From DATMNI01 sp963817515 (GTDB lineage Bacteria; Acidobacteriota; Terriglobia; Bryobacterales; Bryobacteraceae): DNA of 64,000 nucleotides. The notes beneath the pieces were generated by a model that ran no database searches, had not been told where the DNA came from, and saw only the letters and a list, made by a program, of their open reading frames with translations. Position numbers and translations under genes: made by a program. Location: positions 372,001-436,000 of the forward strand of contig CAWFPJ010000035.1 of NCBI GenBank assembly GCA_963817515.1. The letters run 5' to 3'. Below, piece after piece: positions 37,351-45,291 of the stretch (positions within the stretch are counted from its first letter, which is position 1; the number at the start of each line of letters is the position of its first letter).

Positions 37351-38069
37351 GGCAGAGTCTCCTCCCTGTACAGCGCAACGATGTGCCGCGTTGTTGCCGC
37401 CGCCGCCATCACGGCCATTCCGGCAAGCGCCACTACGCCTCCCACATCGAACAACAGAAACGGCCGGCCTCCGATATTCACATACGGATGCGAGACCAGC
37501 ACAACGTTGCCTAAGGCCAACAGGATTCGAATCTCCGTCGGCCCGAAGAGCCCGTGGGAGAGATGAAATCGTCCAACGGTATAAGTCGCCAGATAACTCT
37601 CGATGGAGAGGACGTAATAGCCTACCAGCATTCCAGCCGCTACAGACGGGTGCAGGTAACCCGAGCAACTCAGCCCTGCCATCAGGGCCAGGGCGCCGAA
37701 AGTGTCCGCCATGTGGTCCACATAGAATCCATAACGCGGACGCTGCTGGTTTCGCACGCGCGCCAGAGTCCCGTCCAAACTGTCGCCCAGCCAGTTGAGG
37801 AAGAGGAAAACATTCACCAGCCAGAGAGCGCGTGCGTCGTGGGCAGCCAGTGCGTATGCCGCACCTGCGAGTAACTGCGAAACGAACCCTAGGGCCGTCA
37901 GGTGGTCTGGACCGATGGCCGGCGGCGTGCGTTGCGCCATCCATGTCAACAGCCGCTTCTCCAACCCCGCGGTCAGTGCGGTGTGAATTCGCGGCGCGTT
38001 CACAAAACCGCTACGCCGGTGTTCTTCTGAGCCGGTTACTCTTAGCCGAACTTCATTTTGTGCGGTCAT
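37347..38069 (-). CDS. CDP-alcohol phosphatidyltransferase family membrane protein
   Basis: 240 aa. The family motif DGxxARx8Gx3Dx3D is complete: DGTLARVRNQQRPRYG then YVDHMAD. Five or six hydrophobic segments surround it. Enzymes of this family join a CDP-linked alcohol to a second alcohol (glycerol-P, inositol-P, choline and others). It starts 17 bases inside the end of the upstream secreted-protein gene and overlaps GtrA by 4 bases, so three genes are one operon. Product specificity unknown. Confidence 0.88.
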   Translation of the reverse strand: MTAQNEVRLRVTGSEEHRRSGFVNAPRIHTALTAGLEKRLLTWMAQRTPPAIGPDHLTALGFVSQLLAGAAYALAAHDARALWLVNVFLFLNWLGDSLDGTLARVRNQQRPRYGFYVDHMADTFGALALMAGLSCSGYLHPSVAAGMLVGYYVLSIESYLATYTVGRFHLSHGLFGPTEIRILLALGNVVLVSHPYVNIGGRPFLLFDVGGVVALAGMAVMAAAATTRHIVALYREETLP

Positions 38070-38889
38070 GGTAGTGCCTCCTCAGGGTGTTTGCCGCCAA
38101 CGCGTTTTTCGTGGCCGTCAAAGTGAATTCCAGGGAATCACGCGGCAGGCTCTCGATAATCGGTGTAATCAGCCAGCCGAGACCAGTGGGGACGTCGCGT
38201 GTGAGCGAAACGGCCTCACATTCGATGAGCAGTCCTTCGGGTCTCTCCTGGAAACTCCAGTATGAATTCAATCGCCACAGAAACCCGTCGTCGCTGCCTT
38301 CCTGGCGTCGACGCTCCTGAGGCAATCCGGGCTGGTCGATTTGCCAGATGTGCCGGCTGCGTGAAAAGCCGTAGCCGCGTCCGGTTTCTGCGAGTGCCGA
38401 ATGGGTTTCGAATTCCCCGTCCAGCACCACCGTGATGACCCGCTGCTTCTTAAATCGCATGGCAACCGTGGCTCTCTCTCCGCCACCAGTCAGAGCGCGG
38501 GAGGAAACTACGTCCGGCGCGTAATACTGGCCAAGGTGTTCATAATCCCGCAACAGCGCCAACATGTCTTTCGCACCGGTGCCAGGAACCAGCGCTGCGG
38601 CGCGCCAGTGATGCAAGAGCCCACCATTCACCCGCCAGCTTCCGCCATTGACCGGTTCGGCGCGAACGGCGCCCGCAAGCAATTCCCGCTCCTCAACGCT
38701 TCGCGCTTCGCCATGCCGGTCAAGCACGGCAACAAATGTGTCCGGTGCGGCGTGCTGCCTTGCCAGCCGGGTCTCCAGGTTCGTGATGTAAGTTTCAAAC
38801 GCGTGTTCGGCAGGCTGACTCAGGCGGGCCGCAGGAGCCAGTGCCGACCCAAGCAGGAAGACTGCCACTGTGGTTAAATTCGATCGCAC
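38053..38889 (-). CDS. secreted hypothetical protein
   Basis: 278 aa, signal peptide TVAVFLLGSALAPAARL. No catalytic motif. The central part (LLRDYEHLGQYYAPDVVSSR, VAMRFKKQRVITVVLDGEFE) and the end (DGFLWRLNSYWSFQERPEGL, VSLTRDVPTGLGWLITPIIE) look like a START/SRPBCC-type lipid-binding fold in topology, but this is only inference. First gene of the operon with a CDP-alcohol transferase and GtrA, so a role in envelope lipid assembly is plausible. Confidence 0.7.
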   Translation of the reverse strand: MRSNLTTVAVFLLGSALAPAARLSQPAEHAFETYITNLETRLARQHAAPDTFVAVLDRHGEARSVEERELLAGAVRAEPVNGGSWRVNGGLLHHWRAAALVPGTGAKDMLALLRDYEHLGQYYAPDVVSSRALTGGGERATVAMRFKKQRVITVVLDGEFETHSALAETGRGYGFSRSRHIWQIDQPGLPQERRRQEGSDDGFLWRLNSYWSFQERPEGLLIECEAVSLTRDVPTGLGWLITPIIESLPRDSLEFTLTATKNALAANTLRRHYHDRTK

Positions 38890-39056
38890 GATTCACCTCG
38901 CGACTGAATTGTGGCGCGAGTACAGCGCCATGCACAATACTTTGCGCCTCACATGGTTCTCGCTTCCACCTCACCGTGCAGATCACTGAACGGATGGGAT
39001 TTGCGGCAAGTTGTCTACCGCTTGTCCTAGCGCCGAATCAGCAGGTAAAATGAAGA

Positions 39057-39935
39057 ATGTCGATGACAGGGGACGCCGTAAGCCGCGTTTTCTGCTTCGG
39101 AGTATTCGAGGCGAGCGAGGCCGGAGGGGAACTGCGCAAGCATGGCCTCCGCATCAAACTTCATTCCCAACCATTTCAGGTGTTGATCATGCTCCTGGAG
39201 CGGCCCGCGGCGTTAGTCACCCGCGAGGAGATGCGGCAGCGCCTCTGGGGCGACGACACGTTCGTCGATTTTGATCACGGGCTGAATAGCGCAGTTAACA
39301 AGATTCGAGAAGCCTTGCAGGACTCCGCCTCCCAGCCGCGCTATGTGGAAACCGTTCCAGGGAAGGGCTACCGATTCATCGCTCCTGTTTCACAGGCTAC
39401 GGTCCAGCAAGCCCAGAGTGCGCACCCTCCTGCGGAAGCAATCCCGGCCGTCCTCCCCGAGCACTCTTTGCCCTCGGTGCTCTCCACTGCCGAAGAGCTT
39501 CCTGCGACGCCGCGCAAACTGGTACGAATCCTGCTTCTGCTGGTTCAGGGGCTTTACTTAAGCTTCTACCTGATCGCTCTCGCAAACCTTCGGGAGGTGG
39601 ACGACATTTTCGCGGACGCGAGGCTGCTCCCCCCGTTCGCGCTCATGATCATTCTGGTGGCAACCGCCGCGACGCTGATTCCTGTACGGCTTTTTCTGAT
39701 TGCAGCGGTCGCGCTCGAGCTTCGCCAGCTTCATTCGAAGTTCGCGCGGATGTTCCCGGTGCTTTTGCTTCTGGACCTGTTATGGGCGCTATCCCCTCTA
39801 CTGCTGGTTCATTACGTGAGCGTGGGTCTGGCACTGGGAATGAGCGCCACTCTGGTTTACCTGCCGTTTGCCCAGCGGTCGCTGGTCCTGATGTATGAAC
39901 GGGATCTCAAGGTTACACGAGCCGGGAACGTATAA
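39057..39935 (+). CDS. membrane-anchored winged-helix transcriptional regulator
   Basis: 292 aa. Residues about 8-105 form an OmpR/CadC-type DNA-binding domain (FQVLIMLLERPAALVTREEM, RQRLWGDDTFVDFDHGLN, ALQDSASQPRYVETVPGKGY). After a disordered Pro-rich linker come four or five hydrophobic segments and a short basic end, with no obvious periplasmic sensor domain or TPRs. CadC-like regulators act directly from the membrane. Located 175 bases upstream of the pyruvate oxidase-like gene in the same direction, so it may regulate it. Confidence 0.87.
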   Translation: MSMTGDAVSRVFCFGVFEASEAGGELRKHGLRIKLHSQPFQVLIMLLERPAALVTREEMRQRLWGDDTFVDFDHGLNSAVNKIREALQDSASQPRYVETVPGKGYRFIAPVSQATVQQAQSAHPPAEAIPAVLPEHSLPSVLSTAEELPATPRKLVRILLLLVQGLYLSFYLIALANLREVDDIFADARLLPPFALMIILVATAATLIPVRLFLIAAVALELRQLHSKFARMFPVLLLLDLLWALSPLLLVHYVSVGLALGMSATLVYLPFAQRSLVLMYERDLKVTRAGNV

Positions 39936-40110
39936 TGAAACCTCCGGTTCATGGCGGCTGTCATAACGATGAGAGACTAACGGCTGAGATGAGTCTCTCT
40001 TTCAATCCCACAAGCCCTTGGCAGGGCGGCATTGCGCCTGTGGCGCAGCGGCCTGCTTCAAAGGAGAGGTAACACGGTCGGAGCGTGTTACCACACGAGA
40101 GGATGGCGTG
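39936..40110 (+). promoter_or_regulatory. hairpin-rich leader before the pyruvate oxidase-like gene
   Basis: Three strong perfect stems are packed here: GAGAGACT/AGTCTCTC (39971-39978 with 39992-39999, then TTTC); TGCGCC-TGT-GGCGCA (40033-40047) nested in GCAGG/CCTGC (40021-40025 with 40052-40056); and GTAACACG/CGTGTTAC (40069-40076 with 40084-40091). An AAGGAGAGG lies between the last two, but the start-proximal Shine-Dalgarno is GAGAGG at 40097-40102. The set is denser than chance and could be a terminator/antiterminator or riboswitch-like element; I recognise no known class. Confidence 0.45.
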
Positions 40111-41838
40111 ATGGCGAAGAAGAAAGTAGCAGAGCTGTTAGTGGATGTTCTGGCCGGAGCAGGAGTCCGGCGGATTTACGGCGTCTCTGGCGACTCACTC
40201 AACGGCATCACCGACTCGATTCGAGCAACGAAGCGACTAGATTGGATTCACGTGCGCCATGAAGAGACGGCAGCGTTTGCCGCTGGAGCAGAGGCCCATC
40301 TTACCGGACGGTTGGCGGTTTGCGCGGGGAGCTGCGGCCCCGGAAATCTGCATTTGATCAACGGCCTCTACGACTGCCACCGGAACCGCGTCCCCGTCCT
40401 GGCCATCGCGGCGCAGATTCCAAGCAACGAAATCGGTAGTGGATATTTTCAGGAGACCCACCCGGAGCATCTGTTTGCGCAGTGCAGCCACTATTGCGAA
40501 CTGGTTTCGCACCCCGAGCAGATGCCCCGTGTGCTTGAGATTGCCATGCAGACCGCGATCTCGCGGCGCGGCGTTGCTGTGGTCGCCATCCCAGGTGACA
40601 TCGCTCTTCGAGATGCCGTCGAACCAGGACCTCGTCTCACTTTTCACGAACCGAAACCAACGGTATGCCCTTCCGAGGAAGAACTCGCAACGCTGGCGAA
40701 AATCCTGAATGGCTCGAAGAAGACGACGATTCTTGCGGGAGCCGGCTGCGCTGGTGCGCACCCGGAGTTGATCGAACTCGCGCGAAAGCTGAAAGCCCCA
40801 ATCGTTCACGCCTTGCGTGGCAAGGAGTTTGTCGAGTATGACAACCCTTTCAGTGTCGGTATGACGGGGCTTCTCGGCTTCTCCTCCGGTTATCACGCGA
40901 TGATGAATTGCGACACGCTCCTGATGCTCGGTACAGATTTCCCGTATCAGCAGTTCTACCCGGAAAAGGCGACCATCATCCAGATCGACATTCGGGGTGA
41001 GCAGATTGGCCGTCGAACCAAAGTAGACTTAGGTTTGGTCGGGGATGTGAAATCCACGCTGGCCGTGCTCAACCCCCAGCTTCTCACCGGGTCCGATGAG
41101 GCGCACTTAAGTGCTTCGCTCAGGCACTATACCGAGGCGCGCAAGGGCTTGGACGATTTGGCGACGGGCGAACCCGGACAAAAGCCGATTCATCCCCAAT
41201 ACGTCGCAAAGATTCTGGATGAGCTTGCGGCAGAAGATGCAGTGTTCACCTGCGACGTGGGTACGCCTACGATCTGGGCCGCGCGCTATCTCCACATGAA
41301 TGGCAAGCGTAGATTGCTCGGCTCCTTCGTGCACGGTTCCATGGCGAACGCGCTGCCGCAGGCCATTGGAGCGCAGGTCAGTCATCCTGGCCGTCAAGTG
41401 ATTTCTTTGTCCGGAGACGGCGGACTCGCGATGCTCATGGGGGATCTGCTCTCGCTTCGCCAGTTGCAGCTGCCAGTCAAGATGATCGTGTTTAACAACA
41501 GCTCGCTGGCCTTTGTTGAATTGGAAATGAAGGCCGCCGGGATACTCGATTTTGGAACCGACCTGCATAACCCGAATTTCGCGAAGATGGTTGAGGCCGC
41601 AGGGATCCTCGGGCTCCGGGCCGAGACTCCCGAACAGGTTAGACCGATGATCGAGCAGGCGCTCAGACATGACGGGCCGGCTCTGATTGAGGCCATCGTG
41701 AGCCGGCAGGAGCTCTCTATGCCGCCGACCATCAGCGTCGATCAGATCAAGGGCTTCAGCCTGTTCATGATCAAGGCTGTTCTCGGCGGACGCGGCGACG
41801 AAATCATCGATCTTGCCAAGACCAACCTGATGCGCTGA
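40111..41838 (+). CDS. poxB: ThDP-dependent pyruvate oxidase / pyruvate:quinone oxidoreductase-like
   Basis: 575 aa, close to PoxB (572 aa). Converts pyruvate to acetate and CO2 with ThDP and FAD, passing electrons to quinone (PoxB) or oxygen (Pox). N domain: AGAGVRRIYGVSGDSLNG with the catalytic Glu in HEETAAFAAGAEAHLTG; middle FAD domain; C domain ThDP motif LSGDGGLAMLMGDLLSLRQ ... FNNSSL. The ATG at 40111 is preceded by GAGAGG; the in-frame extension to 40018 is part of the structured leader. The C terminus (FMIKAVLGGRGDEIIDLAK) may be the membrane-binding helix of PoxB. Acetolactate synthase is the main alternative but the N-terminal motifs favour PoxB. Confidence 0.88.
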   Translation: MAKKKVAELLVDVLAGAGVRRIYGVSGDSLNGITDSIRATKRLDWIHVRHEETAAFAAGAEAHLTGRLAVCAGSCGPGNLHLINGLYDCHRNRVPVLAIAAQIPSNEIGSGYFQETHPEHLFAQCSHYCELVSHPEQMPRVLEIAMQTAISRRGVAVVAIPGDIALRDAVEPGPRLTFHEPKPTVCPSEEELATLAKILNGSKKTTILAGAGCAGAHPELIELARKLKAPIVHALRGKEFVEYDNPFSVGMTGLLGFSSGYHAMMNCDTLLMLGTDFPYQQFYPEKATIIQIDIRGEQIGRRTKVDLGLVGDVKSTLAVLNPQLLTGSDEAHLSASLRHYTEARKGLDDLATGEPGQKPIHPQYVAKILDELAAEDAVFTCDVGTPTIWAARYLHMNGKRRLLGSFVHGSMANALPQAIGAQVSHPGRQVISLSGDGGLAMLMGDLLSLRQLQLPVKMIVFNNSSLAFVELEMKAAGILDFGTDLHNPNFAKMVEAAGILGLRAETPEQVRPMIEQALRHDGPALIEAIVSRQELSMPPTISVDQIKGFSLFMIKAVLGGRGDEIIDLAKTNLMR

Positions 41839-42255
41839 TGTAATTAACCGCAGATCGGCTATCAGGACCTGGACTCGCACCTGGGTTTGGCGATTGTAAA
41901 CGCTGCCTCGTTCTCCGGAGTCCGGCGACTAAGTGCTGTTAAACCCGCTACTGCAAATACTTCCGCCGTCAAGAACCGCTTCTTAGCCGATATTATAGAA
42001 AATCGTATCGGGGAACCATTAGCCATCTTACGATTCTTGCTATCATAAGTAATAAGGCCTACTCTCAAGCAATGAACGCCCGCTTCGGGATCGCCGGGAC
42101 TGCGGTAATCGTTTTGGTATTGCCTGTTCCCGCAGTTTGCGATGCACTGCGAAAGCCCTAACGGTTTGCCTGACTTTCGCACTGTTTCCTAATGCAACTC
42201 AAGTAAGGCATTGCAGCTACGAATAGTCAGGTTACGCCCGGTTACGGAGAACAGC
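41839..42255. other. intergenic region, no gene recognised
   Basis: 417 bases with lower G+C than the neighbours in its middle part. No protein-like ORF. It must carry the promoter of the collagen-like gene. A GGAGA at 42246-42250 is the Shine-Dalgarno of that gene. Confidence 0.45.
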
Positions 42256-43920
42256 ATGGCCGCCATAAGATATCGCATCACCGGCTTGGCACTTTTCGCT
42301 CTGTCAGCCCCTCTCGCAGCTTGGGCTGTGGGCGCGAACGTGAACGCCGACACGCACATCAATTCCGCATCGCCGGCCGCTAACTACGGTACAGCCACTG
42401 CGGTAAAGGTCGGCGGAGGCTACACCGGCCTGGTCCAATTTGACCTGTCCTCATTGCCAGCCGACCTCACTGCCGCCCAGATTAACAAGGCCACGGTGAC
42501 GTTCTATGTGAACGCCGTATCGGCATCCGGAGCTGTGGACATCTCTCAGGTTACCAGCACCTGGACCGAGACCGAGGTTAATGCTACTAATCGTCCGACA
42601 TTTCTCTCGGCTTTCGCTACTGGCGTCGCAACCACGACGTCCAAAGAGTACATCACGGTAGATATGACACGGTTAGTCAAGGACTGGGTCACTGGCGCAG
42701 CTCCGAACTTCGGCGTGCAGATCTCTGCGGCCGTCGGAGCGCCCGGCACGATCCTGGTGCTCGACAGTAAGGAGACCCAAACCACCAGCCACTCGGCCTT
42801 TGTCGATGTTGTGATTCAGTCAGTTGGCCCCACCGGACCAACAGGACCACAGGGAACAGCAGGCCGGCAGGGGCCGATTGGTACTTCCGTTAGTATTCAA
42901 GGCGCCATAGGCTCAACCGGAGCGACTGGCGCGACCGGTTTTACAGGACCGGCCCCGGCTGGCGGCACCGTCAGTTCGTTCGCCACCGCTACTACCATTA
43001 CAACGGCAAATTGCGGCAGCCTGCTCACATTCAATGGTACGGGTGTGTCGCAGCTCTTACCTAATCCCCCACTCTCCGCTAACTGTCCCATCGCTATACA
43101 AAATGCCAATGTTTCGCCGCTTGTCATTTCCGGAAATGGATTGTACATTTACGCTCTTGGTGGGAATGTTTCGACTCTCACGCTGCTCAACGGTGAGACA
43201 GCAAGCCTCTGGACGGATGGAGCCACATACTATCGCTTGACTGTGATTGGGACAGGTGCCGCTGGTCCGAAGGGTCAAACTGGTCCAGTGGGGGCTACCG
43301 GCGCTGGGATAGCGGGTCCGACTGGCCCGGCAGGCCCGAGTGGTGGGCCTCCAGGTCCGACAGGTCCGACTGGAGTTTCTACTGCTGGATCTGCTGTTGT
43401 CGATTCTGGTAACAATTACGCTGTGACTCCTTCGGCGACGGAAATTCATATGATGGAACTTGTGATCCCTGCGAATTTCTTCAATACCATCAATCAACAG
43501 TTTACGATACGAAGTGCGGGGTACTACAATAGTCCGTCCGGGACGCCGGCGTATACCTTCACTGTCAAGCTATGCTCTGTGAAACTGTGTGGTTCCGGCG
43601 GCACGGTCATCATGCTGGGCACATTTGTCAGTACGACCGCCGCTTCGGGTTCCATTGTTGCCAACCCATGGAATATAAACATAGAAGGGCAGACATATGC
43701 TACTGGAACCTCGGGGGGCATGAGTGTCGCCGGAACGATGTCAATAGACCTGGCAGTTTCACGTCTGGCAGCTATGACCACATTTCCCGATAATAACCCG
43801 TTCACCAGCAGCCCGGCGGCATTTAACATGACAGTGCCTTGGTTTCTGGAATTCACCATACAATCTACGTTGGGAAATGGGTCCACTACCCAATTATTTA
43901 GCATTGTACGGCCATACTAG
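42256..43920 (+). CDS. secreted DNRLRE-domain protein with collagen-like Gly-X-Y segments
   Basis: 554 aa. Signal peptide ITGLALFALSAPLAAWA; residues about 26-195 are a DNRLRE/CBM96-type beta-sandwich (ADTHINSASPAANYGTATAV, GLVQFDLSSLPA, VTRLVKDW-like VDMTRLVKDWVTG). Two short collagen-like runs follow (GPTGPTGPQGTAGRQGPIG and GPTGPAGPSGGPPGPTGPTG) separated by a beta region, then a C-terminal beta domain of about 170 residues. Bacterial collagen-like stalks trimerise and display adhesive heads, so a surface adhesin or exosporium-like appendage is inferred. The next gene begins 13 bases downstream. Confidence 0.85.
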   Translation: MAAIRYRITGLALFALSAPLAAWAVGANVNADTHINSASPAANYGTATAVKVGGGYTGLVQFDLSSLPADLTAAQINKATVTFYVNAVSASGAVDISQVTSTWTETEVNATNRPTFLSAFATGVATTTSKEYITVDMTRLVKDWVTGAAPNFGVQISAAVGAPGTILVLDSKETQTTSHSAFVDVVIQSVGPTGPTGPQGTAGRQGPIGTSVSIQGAIGSTGATGATGFTGPAPAGGTVSSFATATTITTANCGSLLTFNGTGVSQLLPNPPLSANCPIAIQNANVSPLVISGNGLYIYALGGNVSTLTLLNGETASLWTDGATYYRLTVIGTGAAGPKGQTGPVGATGAGIAGPTGPAGPSGGPPGPTGPTGVSTAGSAVVDSGNNYAVTPSATEIHMMELVIPANFFNTINQQFTIRSAGYYNSPSGTPAYTFTVKLCSVKLCGSGGTVIMLGTFVSTTAASGSIVANPWNINIEGQTYATGTSGGMSVAGTMSIDLAVSRLAAMTTFPDNNPFTSSPAAFNMTVPWFLEFTIQSTLGNGSTTQLFSIVRPY

Positions 43921-43933
43921 GGAGTGGCGTTTA

Positions 43934-45262
43934 ATGAAGCGACTTATCATTCTCTCACTCTTATCATCGTCTGTACTTGCGGCCGATGACTGGGTGATGG
44001 CGATGCACGACAGCCAGCACACCGGCACGACTTCTGAAATCGTCTACGGGCCCTTGACGCTGGCCTGGAAATGGGTCAATAAGAACAATTACGACAACTG
44101 CATTAGTAATCCCGGCATTGTTGGTTGCCCCCTGCCGACGGTTGGGGCTGCCTCGTCTTTCTATCTACAACCGATCGCCTACCAAGGGTTCATCTATGCC
44201 CAGGGCGGAGTCAACGGAAACATTCTGTTCAGGTTTGACCCGGCGACGCATGCCGCTATAGAGTGGGGTACGAATGGGTGTTGTACACGCAATGGCTCAA
44301 CCCTATACCACTTTCTAAGCTACCCAGCCGCGATAAGCAATCGCATTATGTGGATCTCGAGTGATTCCCTGGCGTCGGTGCCGGTTTCCACAGGCGGTGG
44401 TGGCGCCAGTCTTTACATGCCGATTGGCGGTGCTGAATATGGCAGCATCGCGGTAAATGGATCGCTGGCTTACGCAACTTATGTCCTGGCCGATTTGCCC
44501 CAAGGTGAGGAGTTCAACATCCTGTCCGATCTAACACTGGCTTCCGGTATTAAAGGAATCGTTGGGGGCTATCCAGGAGTGGTAGGAACCTACGCGCAAT
44601 TGTTTCGGGTTCCAGCTGTGGACTTAAATGTCGTTTACGTGGATTTTCAGGGCCTTCTGACTGCATACAATGCGACTACGCGTGCCGTGCTGTGGACATA
44701 TGCAGGTGGTGGGACCGGCTTTAACCGCGGCAGATCACCTGCCACAGCTAACGGAGTGGTCTATTTTCATAATTACGATGGCACTGTCACTGGAATGCAG
44801 GCGTTGAAGTATGTTGACGGCGCTGTGACAAGGCTGTGGTCTGTCGCAAACTCGAGTGCGGCTGGTGTGAACCCTATCGTCAGCGACGGTATGCTTTACT
44901 GGAGCGATACGGCTGGTGTAGTTCACGGAGTTGATACAGCAACTGGCGGGTCGGTGAGGCAGTGGTCCTTTACGCTGACTACTCCCTTCACGGAATGGCA
45001 ACTGCCTGCGATCAGTGGGAATACAATCTTCGTACCTGGCACGGACAACAAGCTATATTTATTGGACAAGAACACCGGCGCGTTGCTGAGTTACTATCAG
45101 GGAACGGCTCCGTGGGGTTCCATCATCATTTCCAACAAGATGGTATACGCCTCCGATAAGACTGGCGCCCTCTATGCCTTTTACACGGGGTCGGGAGCAG
45201 CGAGCTCTTTGATCGTACAAAACCGAACGGTCCTGCAGAACGGTAGCCCAGAGGTAAGGTAA
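43934..45262 (+). CDS. secreted PQQ-like beta-propeller protein
   Basis: 442 aa from ATG 43934 (GGAGTGG at 43921). Signal peptide MKRLIILSLLSSSVLAADD. Repeated propeller blades are seen: DFQGLLTAYNATTRAVLWTY, TPFTEWQLPAISGNTIFVPG, DNKLYLLDKNTGALLSYYQG, SDKTGALYAFYTG. No cytochrome domain or clear PQQ ligands, so a structural or binding role is more likely than catalysis. It forms an operon with the collagen-like gene and resembles the propeller half of the 1,807-aa protein at 16066-21489. Confidence 0.85.
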   Translation: MKRLIILSLLSSSVLAADDWVMAMHDSQHTGTTSEIVYGPLTLAWKWVNKNNYDNCISNPGIVGCPLPTVGAASSFYLQPIAYQGFIYAQGGVNGNILFRFDPATHAAIEWGTNGCCTRNGSTLYHFLSYPAAISNRIMWISSDSLASVPVSTGGGGASLYMPIGGAEYGSIAVNGSLAYATYVLADLPQGEEFNILSDLTLASGIKGIVGGYPGVVGTYAQLFRVPAVDLNVVYVDFQGLLTAYNATTRAVLWTYAGGGTGFNRGRSPATANGVVYFHNYDGTVTGMQALKYVDGAVTRLWSVANSSAAGVNPIVSDGMLYWSDTAGVVHGVDTATGGSVRQWSFTLTTPFTEWQLPAISGNTIFVPGTDNKLYLLDKNTGALLSYYQGTAPWGSIIISNKMVYASDKTGALYAFYTGSGAASSLIVQNRTVLQNGSPEVR

Positions 45263-45291
45263 AGAGCAAGCGTGGGCCAAGCGGGAGGGGT

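Noticed and set aside
37353..37944. Long upstream extension of the GtrA reading frame
   Set aside because: It overlaps the CDP-alcohol transferase in another frame and reads as nonsense; the real start is the ATG at 37350 in an ATGA overlap.
39936..40110. TPP riboswitch in the leader (a CTGAGA is present near 39984) and a tRNA-like D-arm near 40042
   Set aside because: The conserved second half of the TPP riboswitch (the CUGGxUAAUxCCAG part) is absent and the arms do not fold as required. No T-arm follows the tRNA-like segment.
40018..40110. Extra 31 N-terminal residues on the pyruvate oxidase-like protein
   Set aside because: The segment lies in the hairpin cluster, has no resemblance to the family, and the ATG at 40111 has a spaced GAGAGG.
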